A stretch of 64,000 bases of DNA, taken from contig CAZEDU010000003.1 of the NCBI GenBank assembly GCA_964511185.1, positions 1 through 64,000 on the forward strand, written 5' to 3'. The notes under the pieces were generated by a model. The model worked only from the letters and a program-made list of their open reading frames with translations, searched no databases and had not been told where the DNA came from. This stretch comes from CAZEDU01 sp964511185 (GTDB lineage: Bacteria > Myxococcota > Myxococcia > Myxococcales > Myxococcaceae). This document shows positions 26,460-35,299 of the stretch, one piece after another. The translations under genes and the position numbers were made by a program. How positions within the stretch are numbered: the first letter of the stretch is position 1; the number at the start of each line of letters is the position of its first letter.

Positions 26460-27380
26460 ATGAAGGCAATGGCCCAGCCGCTCACACGTCGCGTTCTTCT
26501 GGCACTGGTGTGCGCGGGCGGCGTGTGGGGCGTCGTCGGTGCGGCGGGGCTGTCGTGTGGCAGCCCCACGCCGTGCAGCCCGGCGAGCTGCGCGGGGTGC
26601 TGCGAGAACGATCAGTGCGTGGTGTTCTCGCGGCAGACGATCGCCGCCTGCGGCACCGGCGGCGTCGAGTGCCGCGCTTGCCAGAGCGATCAGGTGTGCC
26701 GCGACGGCCGGTGCCTGAGCGACCTGATGCCGAACCCGGTGGTCGACTCGGGGCAGCCGATCGTCGACGGCGGCCCACCGACAGACGCGGGGCCCACCTG
26801 CGGCGGCGCGCAGCAGCCTTGTTGTGATCGCGGCGGCTGCTTTCTCGGGTTGTTCTGCAACGGCGGCGTGTGCGCCTCGGAGCCCTTCGATGCGGGGCCG
26901 TTGCCCCAGGACGACGGCGGCGTCGCGCCGGATCCAGGCACCATCGGCGCGGGCTGCACCGCCGACATGGAGTGTCTGGGCAACAAGTGCTTCAAGCAGG
27001 TCGATGCGGGCGCCAGCGGATGCTCGGGGGGCTGCTGGCCTCAAGGCTATTGCAGCCAGGACTGCGACGGCGCGGCCTGCCCTTCGGGCTCGAGCTGCAG
27101 CCCGTACCTGACCTCGGGCGTCCAGTGGTGCCTGCGCCACTGCGACTGGGACGGCGGACAAGGCAGCTGCCGCCCGGGCTACGTGTGTGATCGCGGGCTG
27201 ATCAACACCGACCCAGCGCGCGCGACCTGCATCTACCGCTGCGGCGCGGACGGCGATTGTCCCAGCGGAACCCATTGTCAGAGCGGGTTCTGCTGTGGAA
27301 AGCAGGGCTTCGCGTGCTGCGGCTTCGTCGGTGGGAGTTGCTCCACCGGCAGCTGCAACGCGCTCGGGTACTGCCAGTGA
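26460..27380 (+). CDS. Cys-rich lipoprotein
   Basis: A 306-residue exported protein. The signal peptide ends at AAGLSC (lipobox), so it should be lipid-anchored. Over 30 Cys are spread through the mature part in small blocks (CEND.CVV, CRAC, CDRGGC, CSGGCWP, CNALGYC), separated by Asp/Gly/Pro-rich linkers such as DAGPxxDxG. This pattern is typical of myxobacterial surface proteins with many disulfide-bonded mini-domains. No enzyme motif is seen. The stop codon overlaps the GTG start of the XRE gene. Position suggests but does not prove a common transcript. Confidence 0.75.
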   Translation: MKAMAQPLTRRVLLALVCAGGVWGVVGAAGLSCGSPTPCSPASCAGCCENDQCVVFSRQTIAACGTGGVECRACQSDQVCRDGRCLSDLMPNPVVDSGQPIVDGGPPTDAGPTCGGAQQPCCDRGGCFLGLFCNGGVCASEPFDAGPLPQDDGGVAPDPGTIGAGCTADMECLGNKCFKQVDAGASGCSGGCWPQGYCSQDCDGAACPSGSSCSPYLTSGVQWCLRHCDWDGGQGSCRPGYVCDRGLINTDPARATCIYRCGADGDCPSGTHCQSGFCCGKQGFACCGFVGGSCSTGSCNALGYCQ

Positions 27381-27865
27381 GCACGAAGCCGACGGTGGAG
27401 CAGAATGGTCGCGCGCGGGAGCGGCTGGTGGCGCTGGGCAAGCGCACGCGCGCCCTGCGCGAGCGCAAAGGAATGACGCAGGAGCAGTTCGCCGACCGGT
27501 GCGGCATCTCGGTGAGCTTCGCGTCGCTGCTCGAGCGCGGCGAGCGGAGCCCCAGCTACGAGACGTTGGTGCAGATGGCCGACGCGCTCGGGGTGGGGCT
27601 CGCGGACCTGTTTCGCGAAGGCGCGGTCGACGAGCGTGACGAGCCGTACTTCGGGCGCTTGCTCGAGTTCGCCCGGCGGGTGCGCCTGAGCCGGGCGCAG
27701 GTCGAGCGGTGGGTGGCGGTGGGGCAGGCGATGTTCGCGCTCGACGCCCGCATGTCGACGAAGCGGGACGGCGAGACTTGCAGCGAGGAAGACTGCAACA
27801 AGCCGGTGCTCGCGAAGAACCTGTGCGCTTCGCACTACCACCGCGCGCGCCGCGCACGGCTGTGA
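27377..27865 (+). CDS. XRE-family transcriptional regulator with C-terminal zinc-finger-like tail
   Basis: A 162-residue protein with a GTG start overlapping the preceding stop by 4 bases. Residues 20-75 are a Cro/C1-type helix-turn-helix (LRERKGMTQEQFADRCGISVSFASLLERGERSPSYETL). The middle is helical with no known fold. The last 30 residues hold CSEEDCNKPVLAKNLCASHYHR, a C-x4-C-x9-C-x2-H pattern like the short zinc motifs found in phage and HNH-type proteins. The combination is uncommon. It should bind DNA; the target might be its own operon or the ABC-F gene that follows after 134 bases. Confidence 0.82.
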   Translation: MSTKPTVEQNGRARERLVALGKRTRALRERKGMTQEQFADRCGISVSFASLLERGERSPSYETLVQMADALGVGLADLFREGAVDERDEPYFGRLLEFARRVRLSRAQVERWVAVGQAMFALDARMSTKRDGETCSEEDCNKPVLAKNLCASHYHRARRARL

Positions 27866-27999
27866 CGTTGCGCGCGCCGGCCGCGGGTTGTTATTCATGT
27901 CCCTGCGCGTTCGTGCCATCGAGCGCGCGCCGATGATCTAGCGGACCTTCCGAAGAAGCGCTTCCCCCGAGCCGTTCACGCCCTCTTCTGGGAGCTGCC

Positions 28000-29427
28000 A
28001 TGTCATCGCTGCGGATGCAGCGTGTGTCGTTCGCCTATGCGGGCGGCGCGCACGTCCTTTCGAACCTCGAGCTGTCGTTCGTGCCGGGCTGGACCGGCAT
28101 CGTCGGCGCCAACGGCGCAGGCAAGTCGACCTTGCTCCTGCTCGCCGCGGGTCAGCTCACGCCCACCCACGGCACCGTTCCCGTCGAGCCGGCGGGCGCG
28201 CGGGTCGTCTACTGCTCTCAAGCCGTCGAGCACCTCGCCCCTTCCATTCGCGCGCTCGCGGAGGCGACCGAGCGGCAGGCGCGGCGCGTGATGGGACAGC
28301 TGAAGCTCGATCCGCTGGCGCTCACCCGCTGGCCGACGCTCTCGCCGGGAGAGCGCAAGCGCTGGCAGATCGCCGCGGCGTTGACGCGCGAGCCCGACGT
28401 GCTGCTGCTCGACGAGCCGACGAACCACCTGGACGCGGAGGGCGCCGGTTGGCTGTCGCGCGCGCTGGAGCGGTTTCACGGCGTCGGCGTGGTCGTCTCG
28501 CACGATCGCTCGCTGCTCGAGGCGCTGACGCAGAGGACGGTTCGGCTGCGGCAAGGGCGGGCCACGCTCTACGCCGGCGCGTACGGCGCCGCGAAGCAGG
28601 CGTGGGAGGCCGAGGCGCGCGAGCAGGCGGCGGGCTGGCGGCGAGAGAAGGAAGCGGTCGAGCGCCGGACCGCGGTGCTCGCCCAGGCGAGGCATCGCCG
28701 GGCCGAGGTGCAGCGCGCGCGCAGCGGCAAGCACCTCGACCGCCACGACAGCGACTCCCGCACGCTCGGGGCCAAGTTCCGCATCGAGAGCGCGGAGAAG
28801 CGGGCGGGCCGCTCGGTCCAGGTCGCGCGCGCCGTGCTCGAGTCCGCTCAGGAGAAGCTGGACGCGGTCTCGTTTCCCGTCGAGCTGGGCAGGGACATCG
28901 CCGTGCGCTGCGAGCGCCCACCGCGCCACTGGTTGATTCGCCCCGAGGGCGAGCGCGCTGGTGTCACGCGAGACGACCGGCTGTGGCTGGTGGGCCCCAA
29001 CGGCGCGGGCAAGTCGACCCTGCTGCACGACTGGGTGCGCCGCTGGGAGCTGCCCAGAGCGCGGCTGCTCTTTCTTCCACAGGAGCTCACCGAACAGGAG
29101 CGGCGCGAGGTGCTCGAGCACGTCCGCGCGCTGCCGCCGGACGAGCGCGGCGCGGTGCTGTCGCTCCTGGCCGCGCTCGGGGTCGATCCTGGCGCGGCGC
29201 TCCAGTCTTCGCTGCCGTCACTCGGCGAGGCGCGCAAGCTTCAGATGGCCTTGGGGCTGGGCACAGGCGCGTGGGCGCTCTTCCTCGACGAGCCGACGAA
29301 CCACCTCGACCTGCCGTCGATCGAACGGCTGGAGCAGGCGCTCCGCGCGTACCCGGGGACGTTGGTGGCCGCGACCCACGATGCGCGCTTCGCGCGCGCT
29401 CTCGCGCTTCAGCCGCGGACCGTCTGA
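28000..29427 (+). CDS. ABC-F family ATPase
   Basis: A 475-residue soluble protein with two ABC ATPase domains and no membrane part. ABC-F proteins act on the ribosome. Domain 1: Walker A GANGAGKST (37-44), signature LSPGERKRWQ (about 114-123), Walker B and D-loop LLLDEPTNHLD. The linker (about 200-290) is basic and helical, like the interdomain region that reaches the peptidyl-transferase centre. Domain 2: GPNGAGKST (about 332-340), a degenerate signature LPSLGEARKL and LFLDEPTNHLDL. Members either regulate translation or protect against ribosome-targeting antibiotics. It is a typical short version; substrate or antibiotic specificity cannot be read from sequence. Confidence 0.88.
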   Translation: MSSLRMQRVSFAYAGGAHVLSNLELSFVPGWTGIVGANGAGKSTLLLLAAGQLTPTHGTVPVEPAGARVVYCSQAVEHLAPSIRALAEATERQARRVMGQLKLDPLALTRWPTLSPGERKRWQIAAALTREPDVLLLDEPTNHLDAEGAGWLSRALERFHGVGVVVSHDRSLLEALTQRTVRLRQGRATLYAGAYGAAKQAWEAEAREQAAGWRREKEAVERRTAVLAQARHRRAEVQRARSGKHLDRHDSDSRTLGAKFRIESAEKRAGRSVQVARAVLESAQEKLDAVSFPVELGRDIAVRCERPPRHWLIRPEGERAGVTRDDRLWLVGPNGAGKSTLLHDWVRRWELPRARLLFLPQELTEQERREVLEHVRALPPDERGAVLSLLAALGVDPGAALQSSLPSLGEARKLQMALGLGTGAWALFLDEPTNHLDLPSIERLEQALRAYPGTLVAATHDARFARALALQPRTV

Positions 29428-29432
29428 GCGCG

Positions 29433-31244
29433 TCAGCGGCCCTTGCGCGCCCGCTCGAGCTTGATCGCCTTCTCGCCGTGCTTCTTGCCGTTGGCCGCTT
29501 CGAACGCCGCGCCGTCGGCCTCGGCGACGAAGACGTAGCTGTACGAGCCGCGCAGCTCCGAGCGGATGATCTTCCCGCTCGGGGCGCCGGCGTCCTCCAG
29601 CGCCCGGGCGAACGAGGCGTCGTCGAGGCCGTCCACCTTGCCCAGGTTGACCCAGAGCCGCACCTGCCCTTCCGGCGCGGTGGCGGGCTCACCCTCGCGC
29701 GCGGGCTTGGCGCCGCGCTCACCGCGGTCGGGGCGGCGGCCTTCGTCTCGCCGAGGCGATCGGTCGGAGCGGCTCTCCGAGCGGCCACCGCGCTCGCCGC
29801 GACCGCTGCGCTCGCGCGGCGCCGGCTTCTCGCGCTCGGGCGCCTTGCGCGCGCCGCTGCGGTCCTGCCCGTGCGCCGCCTGCACCATCTCCATGCGGTG
29901 GTGGGTGAAGAAGTACTTGAGCAGAAAAGCGATGAGGTCGTCGGCGTCGCCGCGGCCCTTGAGCGCGTTGGCCAGCGGCAGGTAGCCCTCGTACACCGCG
30001 CCGCCGGCGGCCTCGCGGATCTGGCGCACGTGGCGCTCGGTCCACAACGAGAGCGCCTCTTCGGGCGACGGCATCTGCCGCTTCTCGAAGGTGATGTTGT
30101 ACTTCTTCTCGAGCGTGGTGAACGTCGACAGCTCGCGCCCCGAGACCAGGTTGATGGCGGTGCCCCGCTTGCCGATCCGTCCGGTTCGCCCAACCCGGTG
30201 CAGGTAGACCGCGGGGTCCTCCGGCAGCGAGTAGTTGATCACGTGGCCCAGGTCCGAGATGTCGATGCCGCGCGCCGCCAGGTCGGTGGCCACCATCATC
30301 GCCACCTCGCCGCGCTTGATCTTCGCCATCACCTGCTCGCGCTGCTTCTGCGGCAGGTCGCCGTTGAGCAGCTCGGCGTCGAAGCCGTTGCGGTTGAGGA
30401 CCGCGGTGACCAGCTCGGTGTCGTCGCGCGTGTTGCAGAAGATGATCGCGTTCTCCGGCTGCTCCATCTCGAGGATGTAGATGAGGTTGCGCGGCTTGGG
30501 GTACGCGTCGTTCAGGTCGTACCGCACGTGCGTGATGTGCTCGACCGTGTAGACGTCGCCGGAGAGCAGCAGCGTCTCGGGGTTCGTGGTGTAGCGCGCG
30601 ATGAGGTTCTGAATGTCCGAGGTGACGGTCGCCGAGAAGAGCAGCACCTGCCGGTCCTTCGGCAGCTGGTCGAGGATGCGCGTCACCTCCTCGTAGAAGC
30701 CCTGGTTGAGCATCTCGTCGGCCTCGTCGAGCACCGCGTGCCGGCAGCCTTCGAGCTTCAAGTTCTTGCGGCGGATGTGGTCGTAGACGCGGCCGGGCGT
30801 GCCGACGATGACGGCGGAGCCCGCCTCGAGCGCGTCCTCCTGCGCCTTCATCGAGGCGCCGCCGTAGATGGCCGCCACGCGGATGTCGCGGTACTTGGCG
30901 AGCTCGGTCAGCTCGTTGGCGACCTGAATGGCGAGCTCTCGGGTGGGGCAGAGGATGAGCGCGCGCACTTGGCGCTCGCCCATGTCGATGCGCTCGAGGA
31001 TCGGCAACCCGAACGCCGCCGTCTTGCCGGTGCCCGTCTTCGAGCGAACGATGAGGTCCTTGCCCGCCACCGCCGGGCCGAACGCCTTCGCTTGCACCGG
31101 GGTGGGGTGCGCGTAGCCCCGCTCGGCGATGGCCCGGCGCAGCTCGGCGGACAGGCTCAGGTCGTCGAAGCCCACGTCGGCCAGGTACTCCTGCGGCCGC
31201 TCGCTGGTCTCGAGCTCATCGGTGGTTGACGCAACGTCGCTCAT
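29433..31244 (-). CDS. DEAD-box RNA helicase (DeaD/CsdA-like)
   Basis: A 603-residue ATP-dependent RNA helicase. It has the Q-motif (HPTPVQAKAF), Walker A SKTGTGKTAAFG (about residues 68-79), PTRELA, the DEAD box VLDEADEML, SATV, and motifs in domain 2 (ATDLAARGID, HRVGRTGR). A long basic and Arg/Gly/Ser-rich region follows (about 430-515). The C-terminus (QVRLWVNLGKVDGL, SYSYVFVAEADG) is a DbpA-type RNA-binding domain. DeaD-type enzymes unwind rRNA and mRNA structures in ribosome assembly and cold adaptation. It is divergent from the sigma-factor gene. It lies convergently next to the ABC-F gene with a 5-base gap, but I see no link. Confidence 0.92.
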   Translation of the reverse strand: MSDVASTTDELETSERPQEYLADVGFDDLSLSAELRRAIAERGYAHPTPVQAKAFGPAVAGKDLIVRSKTGTGKTAAFGLPILERIDMGERQVRALILCPTRELAIQVANELTELAKYRDIRVAAIYGGASMKAQEDALEAGSAVIVGTPGRVYDHIRRKNLKLEGCRHAVLDEADEMLNQGFYEEVTRILDQLPKDRQVLLFSATVTSDIQNLIARYTTNPETLLLSGDVYTVEHITHVRYDLNDAYPKPRNLIYILEMEQPENAIIFCNTRDDTELVTAVLNRNGFDAELLNGDLPQKQREQVMAKIKRGEVAMMVATDLAARGIDISDLGHVINYSLPEDPAVYLHRVGRTGRIGKRGTAINLVSGRELSTFTTLEKKYNITFEKRQMPSPEEALSLWTERHVRQIREAAGGAVYEGYLPLANALKGRGDADDLIAFLLKYFFTHHRMEMVQAAHGQDRSGARKAPEREKPAPRERSGRGERGGRSESRSDRSPRRDEGRRPDRGERGAKPAREGEPATAPEGQVRLWVNLGKVDGLDDASFARALEDAGAPSGKIIRSELRGSYSYVFVAEADGAAFEAANGKKHGEKAIKLERARKGR

Positions 31245-31309
31245 GGGCCGTGGGCATACCTTTCGAGCACTGCCGATACAACCGTCTTGGTGATAGGCAT
31301 GGGCCGTTC

Positions 31310-32368
31310 ATGGCGACGCGGAAGAAGGCCAGCTCCAGCAAGAAGGCGACTCGGCCGACCGAGGAAGTGGTCGACGCCGAGGTGGTGGAGGAGCCGTCCG
31401 CGCCGAGCGAGCCAGAGGCCGCCGAGCCCAGCCCCGAGGAGCTGGAGGACGTGGACGTGGCGGCGCCCACGCCCGTGGAGGCCTCGCGCTCGACGAGCGC
31501 GCTCGGCGCGCGCGACCCGCTGCAGGCGTACATGGCCGAGGTGAACAAGCACCCGCTGCTCACGCGCGAAGAGGAGAGCGCGCTGGCGGTCCGCTTCCAA
31601 CAGACCGGCGACGTGCAGGCCGCCTACCGCTTGGTCGCGTCGAACCTTCGGCTCGTCGTCAAGCTGGCGCACGAGTACCACCGCAACCCGCTCTCGCTGC
31701 TCGACCTGATTCAGGAAGGGAACATCGGGCTGATGCAGGCGGTGAAGAAGTTCGACCCGACGCGCGGCGTGAAGCTGTCGAGCTACGCGGCCTGGTGGAT
31801 CCGCGCGTACATCCTTCGCTACATCGTCGACAACTGGAAGATGGTGAAGCTGGGCACCACCGAGGCCCAGCGAAAGCTTTTCTTCAAGCTGCGGCAGGAG
31901 CAGCAGCGGCTGTCGGCGCAGGGCTTCGAGGTGACGCCGAAGCTGCTCGCCGAGCGGCTCAACGTCACCGAGCAGGACGTGGTCGAGATGGACCGGCGCC
32001 TGGGCAACGACGAGGTGTCGATCGACGCGCCGCTGCACCAGGACGAGGGCGGGCGCGCGACGCGGGCCGACCGCATGCTGCCTTCGTCGATGATGCCCGC
32101 CGACGAGCGGCTCGGCAACGAAGAGCTGAGCCGGCTGTTCAAGGAGAAGCTCGCGGCGTTCTCGAAGACGCTGAACGAGAAGGAGCGGTATATCTTCGAG
32201 AAGCGGCTCATCTCGGACGAGCCGCTCACGCTGCAGGACATCGGCTCGCACTACGGCGTCAGCCGCGAGCGCGCCCGTCAGCTCGAGGCGGCGCTGATCC
32301 ACCGGATGCGCGAGTACATGCGCGAGCACATCCCGGACTTCGACTGGGTGGCGAACCCGAAAGACTAA
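31310..32368 (+). CDS. RpoH-type sigma-70 family factor
   Basis: A 352-residue sigma factor. It begins with a Glu/Ala/Pro-rich, acidic N-terminal extension (about residues 1-65) in front of region 1.2 (DPLQAYMAEVNKHPLLTREEE). Region 2 (NLRLVVKLAHEYHRNPLSLLDLIQEGNIGLMQAV, SSYAAWWIRAYILR) and region 4 (LQDIGSHYGVSRERARQLEA) are complete. Similarity to the heat-shock/alternative sigma factors of myxobacteria (RpoH-like sigB and sigC group) is strong. The ATG at 31310 is the first in frame giving this N-terminus. It probably controls a stress or developmental regulon. A stop-to-stop convergent layout with the HlyD gene follows (12 bases apart). Confidence 0.88.
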   Translation: MATRKKASSSKKATRPTEEVVDAEVVEEPSAPSEPEAAEPSPEELEDVDVAAPTPVEASRSTSALGARDPLQAYMAEVNKHPLLTREEESALAVRFQQTGDVQAAYRLVASNLRLVVKLAHEYHRNPLSLLDLIQEGNIGLMQAVKKFDPTRGVKLSSYAAWWIRAYILRYIVDNWKMVKLGTTEAQRKLFFKLRQEQQRLSAQGFEVTPKLLAERLNVTEQDVVEMDRRLGNDEVSIDAPLHQDEGGRATRADRMLPSSMMPADERLGNEELSRLFKEKLAAFSKTLNEKERYIFEKRLISDEPLTLQDIGSHYGVSRERARQLEAALIHRMREYMREHIPDFDWVANPKD

Positions 32369-32380
32369 AGCCGGCGCGGC

Positions 32381-33514
32381 TCAGTCGCTCACCTTGAGCC
32401 GGAGCACCGGGTCGTCCTTCATGAAGAAGTGGCTGGTCAGCTCGCCGGGGTTCTCGGTGAGCACCACGCCGTCGATCGGCGCGCGCAGCTCGTAGACCGC
32501 GAGCTTGGCGCGGGCCTGCTCGAGGCGCTGGTTGCGCTCGACGAGCTGCACGCGCGCTTCGTCGAGCAGCGCCTGCTCGGGCCAGTTCTCCGCGTGGGCC
32601 AAGGCGCCGCGGGCGCGCTGCAGGTCCGACTGGGCGCGCGCGACGGCCTTCTTGGCCGCTTCGCGCTTGGCGCGGCTGGCCTTGCGCGGCAGGGCGGCGG
32701 CGCGCTTCCTCGCCGCGAGCGCGCGCTCGAGCGCGGCCTCCACCTCGCCGCGCGCTCTCTCGAGGTCGGCGGCCTTGGGCTGGCGGGCCTCCCAGTCGGC
32801 GATCTTCGCCTCGAGCAGGCGGACCTGGTCCTCGGCGTACATCGCGGTGTTGCGCAGGTCCTCCGGCACGTAGATGGAGCCGATCTGCTCGCCGCGGCGC
32901 ACGCGTTGGCCGTGCTGCACCTTCAGCACCTCGAGCACGCCCGAGGTCGGCGCGCGCACGTTCGCGGTGGAGCGCGCGGCCACGAAGGCGCGCACCCCGC
33001 CCCAGGAGCCGCCGAGGAGAACGACGGCCGCGGCGGCGAGGCTGAGCTTGGGCCATCGGCGGAGCTGGCGGCCGAGCGGCTCGAGCCACGCGAACATCCC
33101 GCCCTCGACGCCCTGGGAGACGCTGACCATCGACTCCTCTGCGTCGGGCACCTCGAGGCTGCCGGCGGTGGTGCGGTGGGTCTCGTCGATCCACGGCTCG
33201 GTGAAAGGCGAGGGGAGCGGGTCGGCGTTCTCGACCATGCCGTAGCCGGCGAGCTGGCGGACGAACTTCTCGAGCTCCGGCACGCCGGCGGGCAGCGAGA
33301 ACCTGCGGGCCACCTCGACCAGGTCCTCCAGGCTGCGGGTGCCGTCCATCTTCGCGGCGAGGGCGAGCTCGAAGTCGTAGAGCAAGCAGATGGATTGGGC
33401 GCCGCGCACGCGCAGCTCGCAGAGCTTCGGGCCATCCCCCGTGGAGCGGCGAGCGACCAGGTCGCGGCGCAGCTTCGGGTGGGTCGGTGCTCTCCAGGCG
33501 GCCCGGTTGGACAT
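32381..33514 (-). CDS. HlyD-type periplasmic adaptor with N-terminal PqqD-like domain
   Basis: A 377-residue membrane-anchored adaptor. The first 140 residues are cytoplasmic and look like a small PqqD-type winged domain (LCELRVRGAQSICLLYDFELALAAKMDG), a feature of HlyD proteins in peptide-export systems. One membrane helix (about 150-175) follows. The periplasmic part has the first lipoyl half (VRAPTSGVLEVLKVQHGQRV), a long helical hairpin (about 215-330, K/A/E-rich) and the second lipoyl half (YELRAPIDGVVLTENPGE). It usually pairs with an ABC transporter or peptidase and an outer-membrane channel, none of which is adjacent here. Confidence 0.82.
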   Translation of the reverse strand: MSNRAAWRAPTHPKLRRDLVARRSTGDGPKLCELRVRGAQSICLLYDFELALAAKMDGTRSLEDLVEVARRFSLPAGVPELEKFVRQLAGYGMVENADPLPSPFTEPWIDETHRTTAGSLEVPDAEESMVSVSQGVEGGMFAWLEPLGRQLRRWPKLSLAAAAVVLLGGSWGGVRAFVAARSTANVRAPTSGVLEVLKVQHGQRVRRGEQIGSIYVPEDLRNTAMYAEDQVRLLEAKIADWEARQPKAADLERARGEVEAALERALAARKRAAALPRKASRAKREAAKKAVARAQSDLQRARGALAHAENWPEQALLDEARVQLVERNQRLEQARAKLAVYELRAPIDGVVLTENPGELTSHFFMKDDPVLRLKVSD

Positions 33515-33660
33515 GGCGAAAGTCTACCGAGGGCCGCGAGGCGCTCGCCTCGTGGCATCCGAGCGCCACCGGTGAGAGCGGGGCGTACCGGGGGCGGGTT
33601 TGATCAACCAGGGCGGAAAGATTCGCCGTCCGGCTTCCGCGAGTGTCCCGTGCGAAACAG

Positions 33661-34494
33661 TTACAGCGGCTCGATTCGCAGGTTGTCGAAGAACAGCTGT
33701 GCTTCCCAGGACGAGAAGCCGAACCGGTCGTGTCCCTTGCCCTTGAGCGGGAAGGGGTCGTCGAACTCCATGTACAGCTGGTTGTCGATGAACCAGCGCA
33801 AGAGCGAGCCGCGCCGCTCGATGCGCCAGTGGTACTGGCGGCCCAGCTCCACGCGGCGGTGCGGGCTCGCCTCGACGCGCATGCGCGTGCCTTCCTTGAA
33901 CACGCCGGTGCTCTTCAGGTCGGCGCTCGGGAGAGACTTGTCCTTCGCGATGCGCTGCGCCTCGGCCTGCAGCCGCTGGAGCGACGGGCCGTGCTCGTCC
34001 AGCCGCGCGATGATCGACAGCTGGTTGTTCCAGCCGCCGTGGATCAACACGTACCCCGACGCGTGGTCGCTCCCGTCTCCGAAGATCTCGACCTTGACGT
34101 CCCCTTCCGGCGACATCGAGCGGACGTCGAACTCCACCGCCACGTTCTCCGGCAGCTTGGCCTTGAGCCAGAGCGGGTTGTTCTTCACGCCCGGCGAGAG
34201 CAGCTCGCCGTTCACCACGCGCCAGTGGCCGCCGGTGGTCCAGTAGTGGGTGGCGACCGTCTGAGGGTCGCTGTAGTCGTCGCTGAACGGGAGGGTCAGC
34301 GGCGCCTGAGGCTCGGGCCGCAGCAGGAAGTAGTGCAGCACAGGCATGTTGAGCAGCACGAGCGCGCCGCCCAAGAGGAGCCAGCCTCGCCGCGACAGCC
34401 CCTGCGGCTGATCCGCGGGGGGCGGCAGCGGAGCGGCCTCCTCAGCGACGGGAGCGGCTGCTTCGGCCGTTTCTTTTCTCTTGGCTTGGCCCAT
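33661..34494 (-). CDS. Membrane-anchored protein with a LamG/DUF1080-like domain
   Basis: The 277-residue product has a Pro/Ala-rich cytoplasmic N-terminus, one membrane helix (about residues 36-56, WLLLGGALVLLNMPVLHYFLL) and a periplasmic jelly-roll-like domain. DDYSDPQ near residue 75, RVVNGELLSP and FFDNLRIEPL at the C-terminus are typical of the 3-keto-disaccharide hydrolase/LamG-type (DUF1080-like) beta sandwich. No catalytic residues can be assigned. It is preceded (minus sense) by a TMEM-like protein gene and followed by the HlyD-type gene, perhaps one transcript. Function unknown. Confidence 0.7.
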   Translation of the reverse strand: MGQAKRKETAEAAAPVAEEAAPLPPPADQPQGLSRRGWLLLGGALVLLNMPVLHYFLLRPEPQAPLTLPFSDDYSDPQTVATHYWTTGGHWRVVNGELLSPGVKNNPLWLKAKLPENVAVEFDVRSMSPEGDVKVEIFGDGSDHASGYVLIHGGWNNQLSIIARLDEHGPSLQRLQAEAQRIAKDKSLPSADLKSTGVFKEGTRMRVEASPHRRVELGRQYHWRIERRGSLLRWFIDNQLYMEFDDPFPLKGKGHDRFGFSSWEAQLFFDNLRIEPL

Positions 34495-34542
34495 GCGCGG
34501 CGCCTGGAACTAGCACGAAAGCCGCGCCGTGAGGCAAGCGCT

Positions 34543-35271
34543 TCAAGACTTCTTCTGACGCTCGTCCGAGTAGCTCGACCATCGCCGCTCGAGCGCCTCT
34601 CGCTCGGCCGCCCGGCGCTTGGCCTTCGCCCGCTCGAACGCCAGCTGCTCGGCCTCTTCGGGCGAAGGCTGAACGGCGAGCTGGTAGACAGAGCCGGCGA
34701 TCGCGAAGAGGGCGGCCGCGGCGAGCACCCCGAGCGGCCGCTGCGCCGCCGTCTGCACCCAGCCGCCGAACTGGTGCAGCGACGCGAGCAGGCCCAACAC
34801 CAAGAGCCAGCCGCCCGCGAGCGACGAGGTCACCGCTCCGACGTAGCGCGACATCACCATCGCCGCGCAGCCCACGCCCAAGAACGCCGGCAGAAATCCG
34901 ATGAGCCAGTCGCGCGGTCCGGCGAAGCCGCCCGCGAGCAACCCCGCCGGAAAGCCCAAGCCCACGAACACCGCGGACGGCGGGTAGGCGAATCCCGCGG
35001 CGCCCAAGACGAGCGCGCAGACCGCGGCGGTCGGGCCCGAGGGCAACGGCAGCCCGAGCCGCTCGAGCAGCACCGGCACCCAGAGCAGCCCCACCACCGC
35101 CCCGACGGGCCCGGCCACGAAGCGGAAGAAGCGGCCGCCGCCCAGCGTGAGCAGCGCGCCGCCGAGCAGCACGCTCAAGAGCCCGGCCCACATGGGCATC
35201 ATGCGGTAGGTGCTCACCCACCGCGCGGGATCGATGCTGCGGTACGCGTCGAGAAGCGTGGCGAAGTCCAC
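34543..35271 (-). CDS. Polytopic membrane protein of unknown function
   Basis: A 242-residue protein with about six to seven hydrophobic helices rich in Gly, Ala, Val and Leu (for example AGLLSVLLGGALLTLGGG and VCALVLGAAGFAY), with no charged residues in the helices. It ends in a strongly charged cytoplasmic tail (residues 205-242, ERAKAKRRAAEREALERR). The arrangement recalls TMEM198/DUF4203-type proteins but the match is only general. No transporter signature. Both neighbours on this strand are also uncharacterised membrane proteins. Confidence 0.65.
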   Translation of the reverse strand: MDFATLLDAYRSIDPARWVSTYRMMPMWAGLLSVLLGGALLTLGGGRFFRFVAGPVGAVVGLLWVPVLLERLGLPLPSGPTAAVCALVLGAAGFAYPPSAVFVGLGFPAGLLAGGFAGPRDWLIGFLPAFLGVGCAAMVMSRYVGAVTSSLAGGWLLVLGLLASLHQFGGWVQTAAQRPLGVLAAAALFAIAGSVYQLAVQPSPEEAEQLAFERAKAKRRAAEREALERRWSSYSDERQKKS

Positions 35272-35299
35272 TCGAGCGCGAGTCTAGCCTGAAGGGACG

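Noticed and set aside
33534..33555. Inverted repeat CCGCGAGGC/GCCTCGTGG near the HlyD start
   Set aside because: It is a plausible hairpin with a G-U pair but has no T-run or operator context, so it is not reported as a feature.
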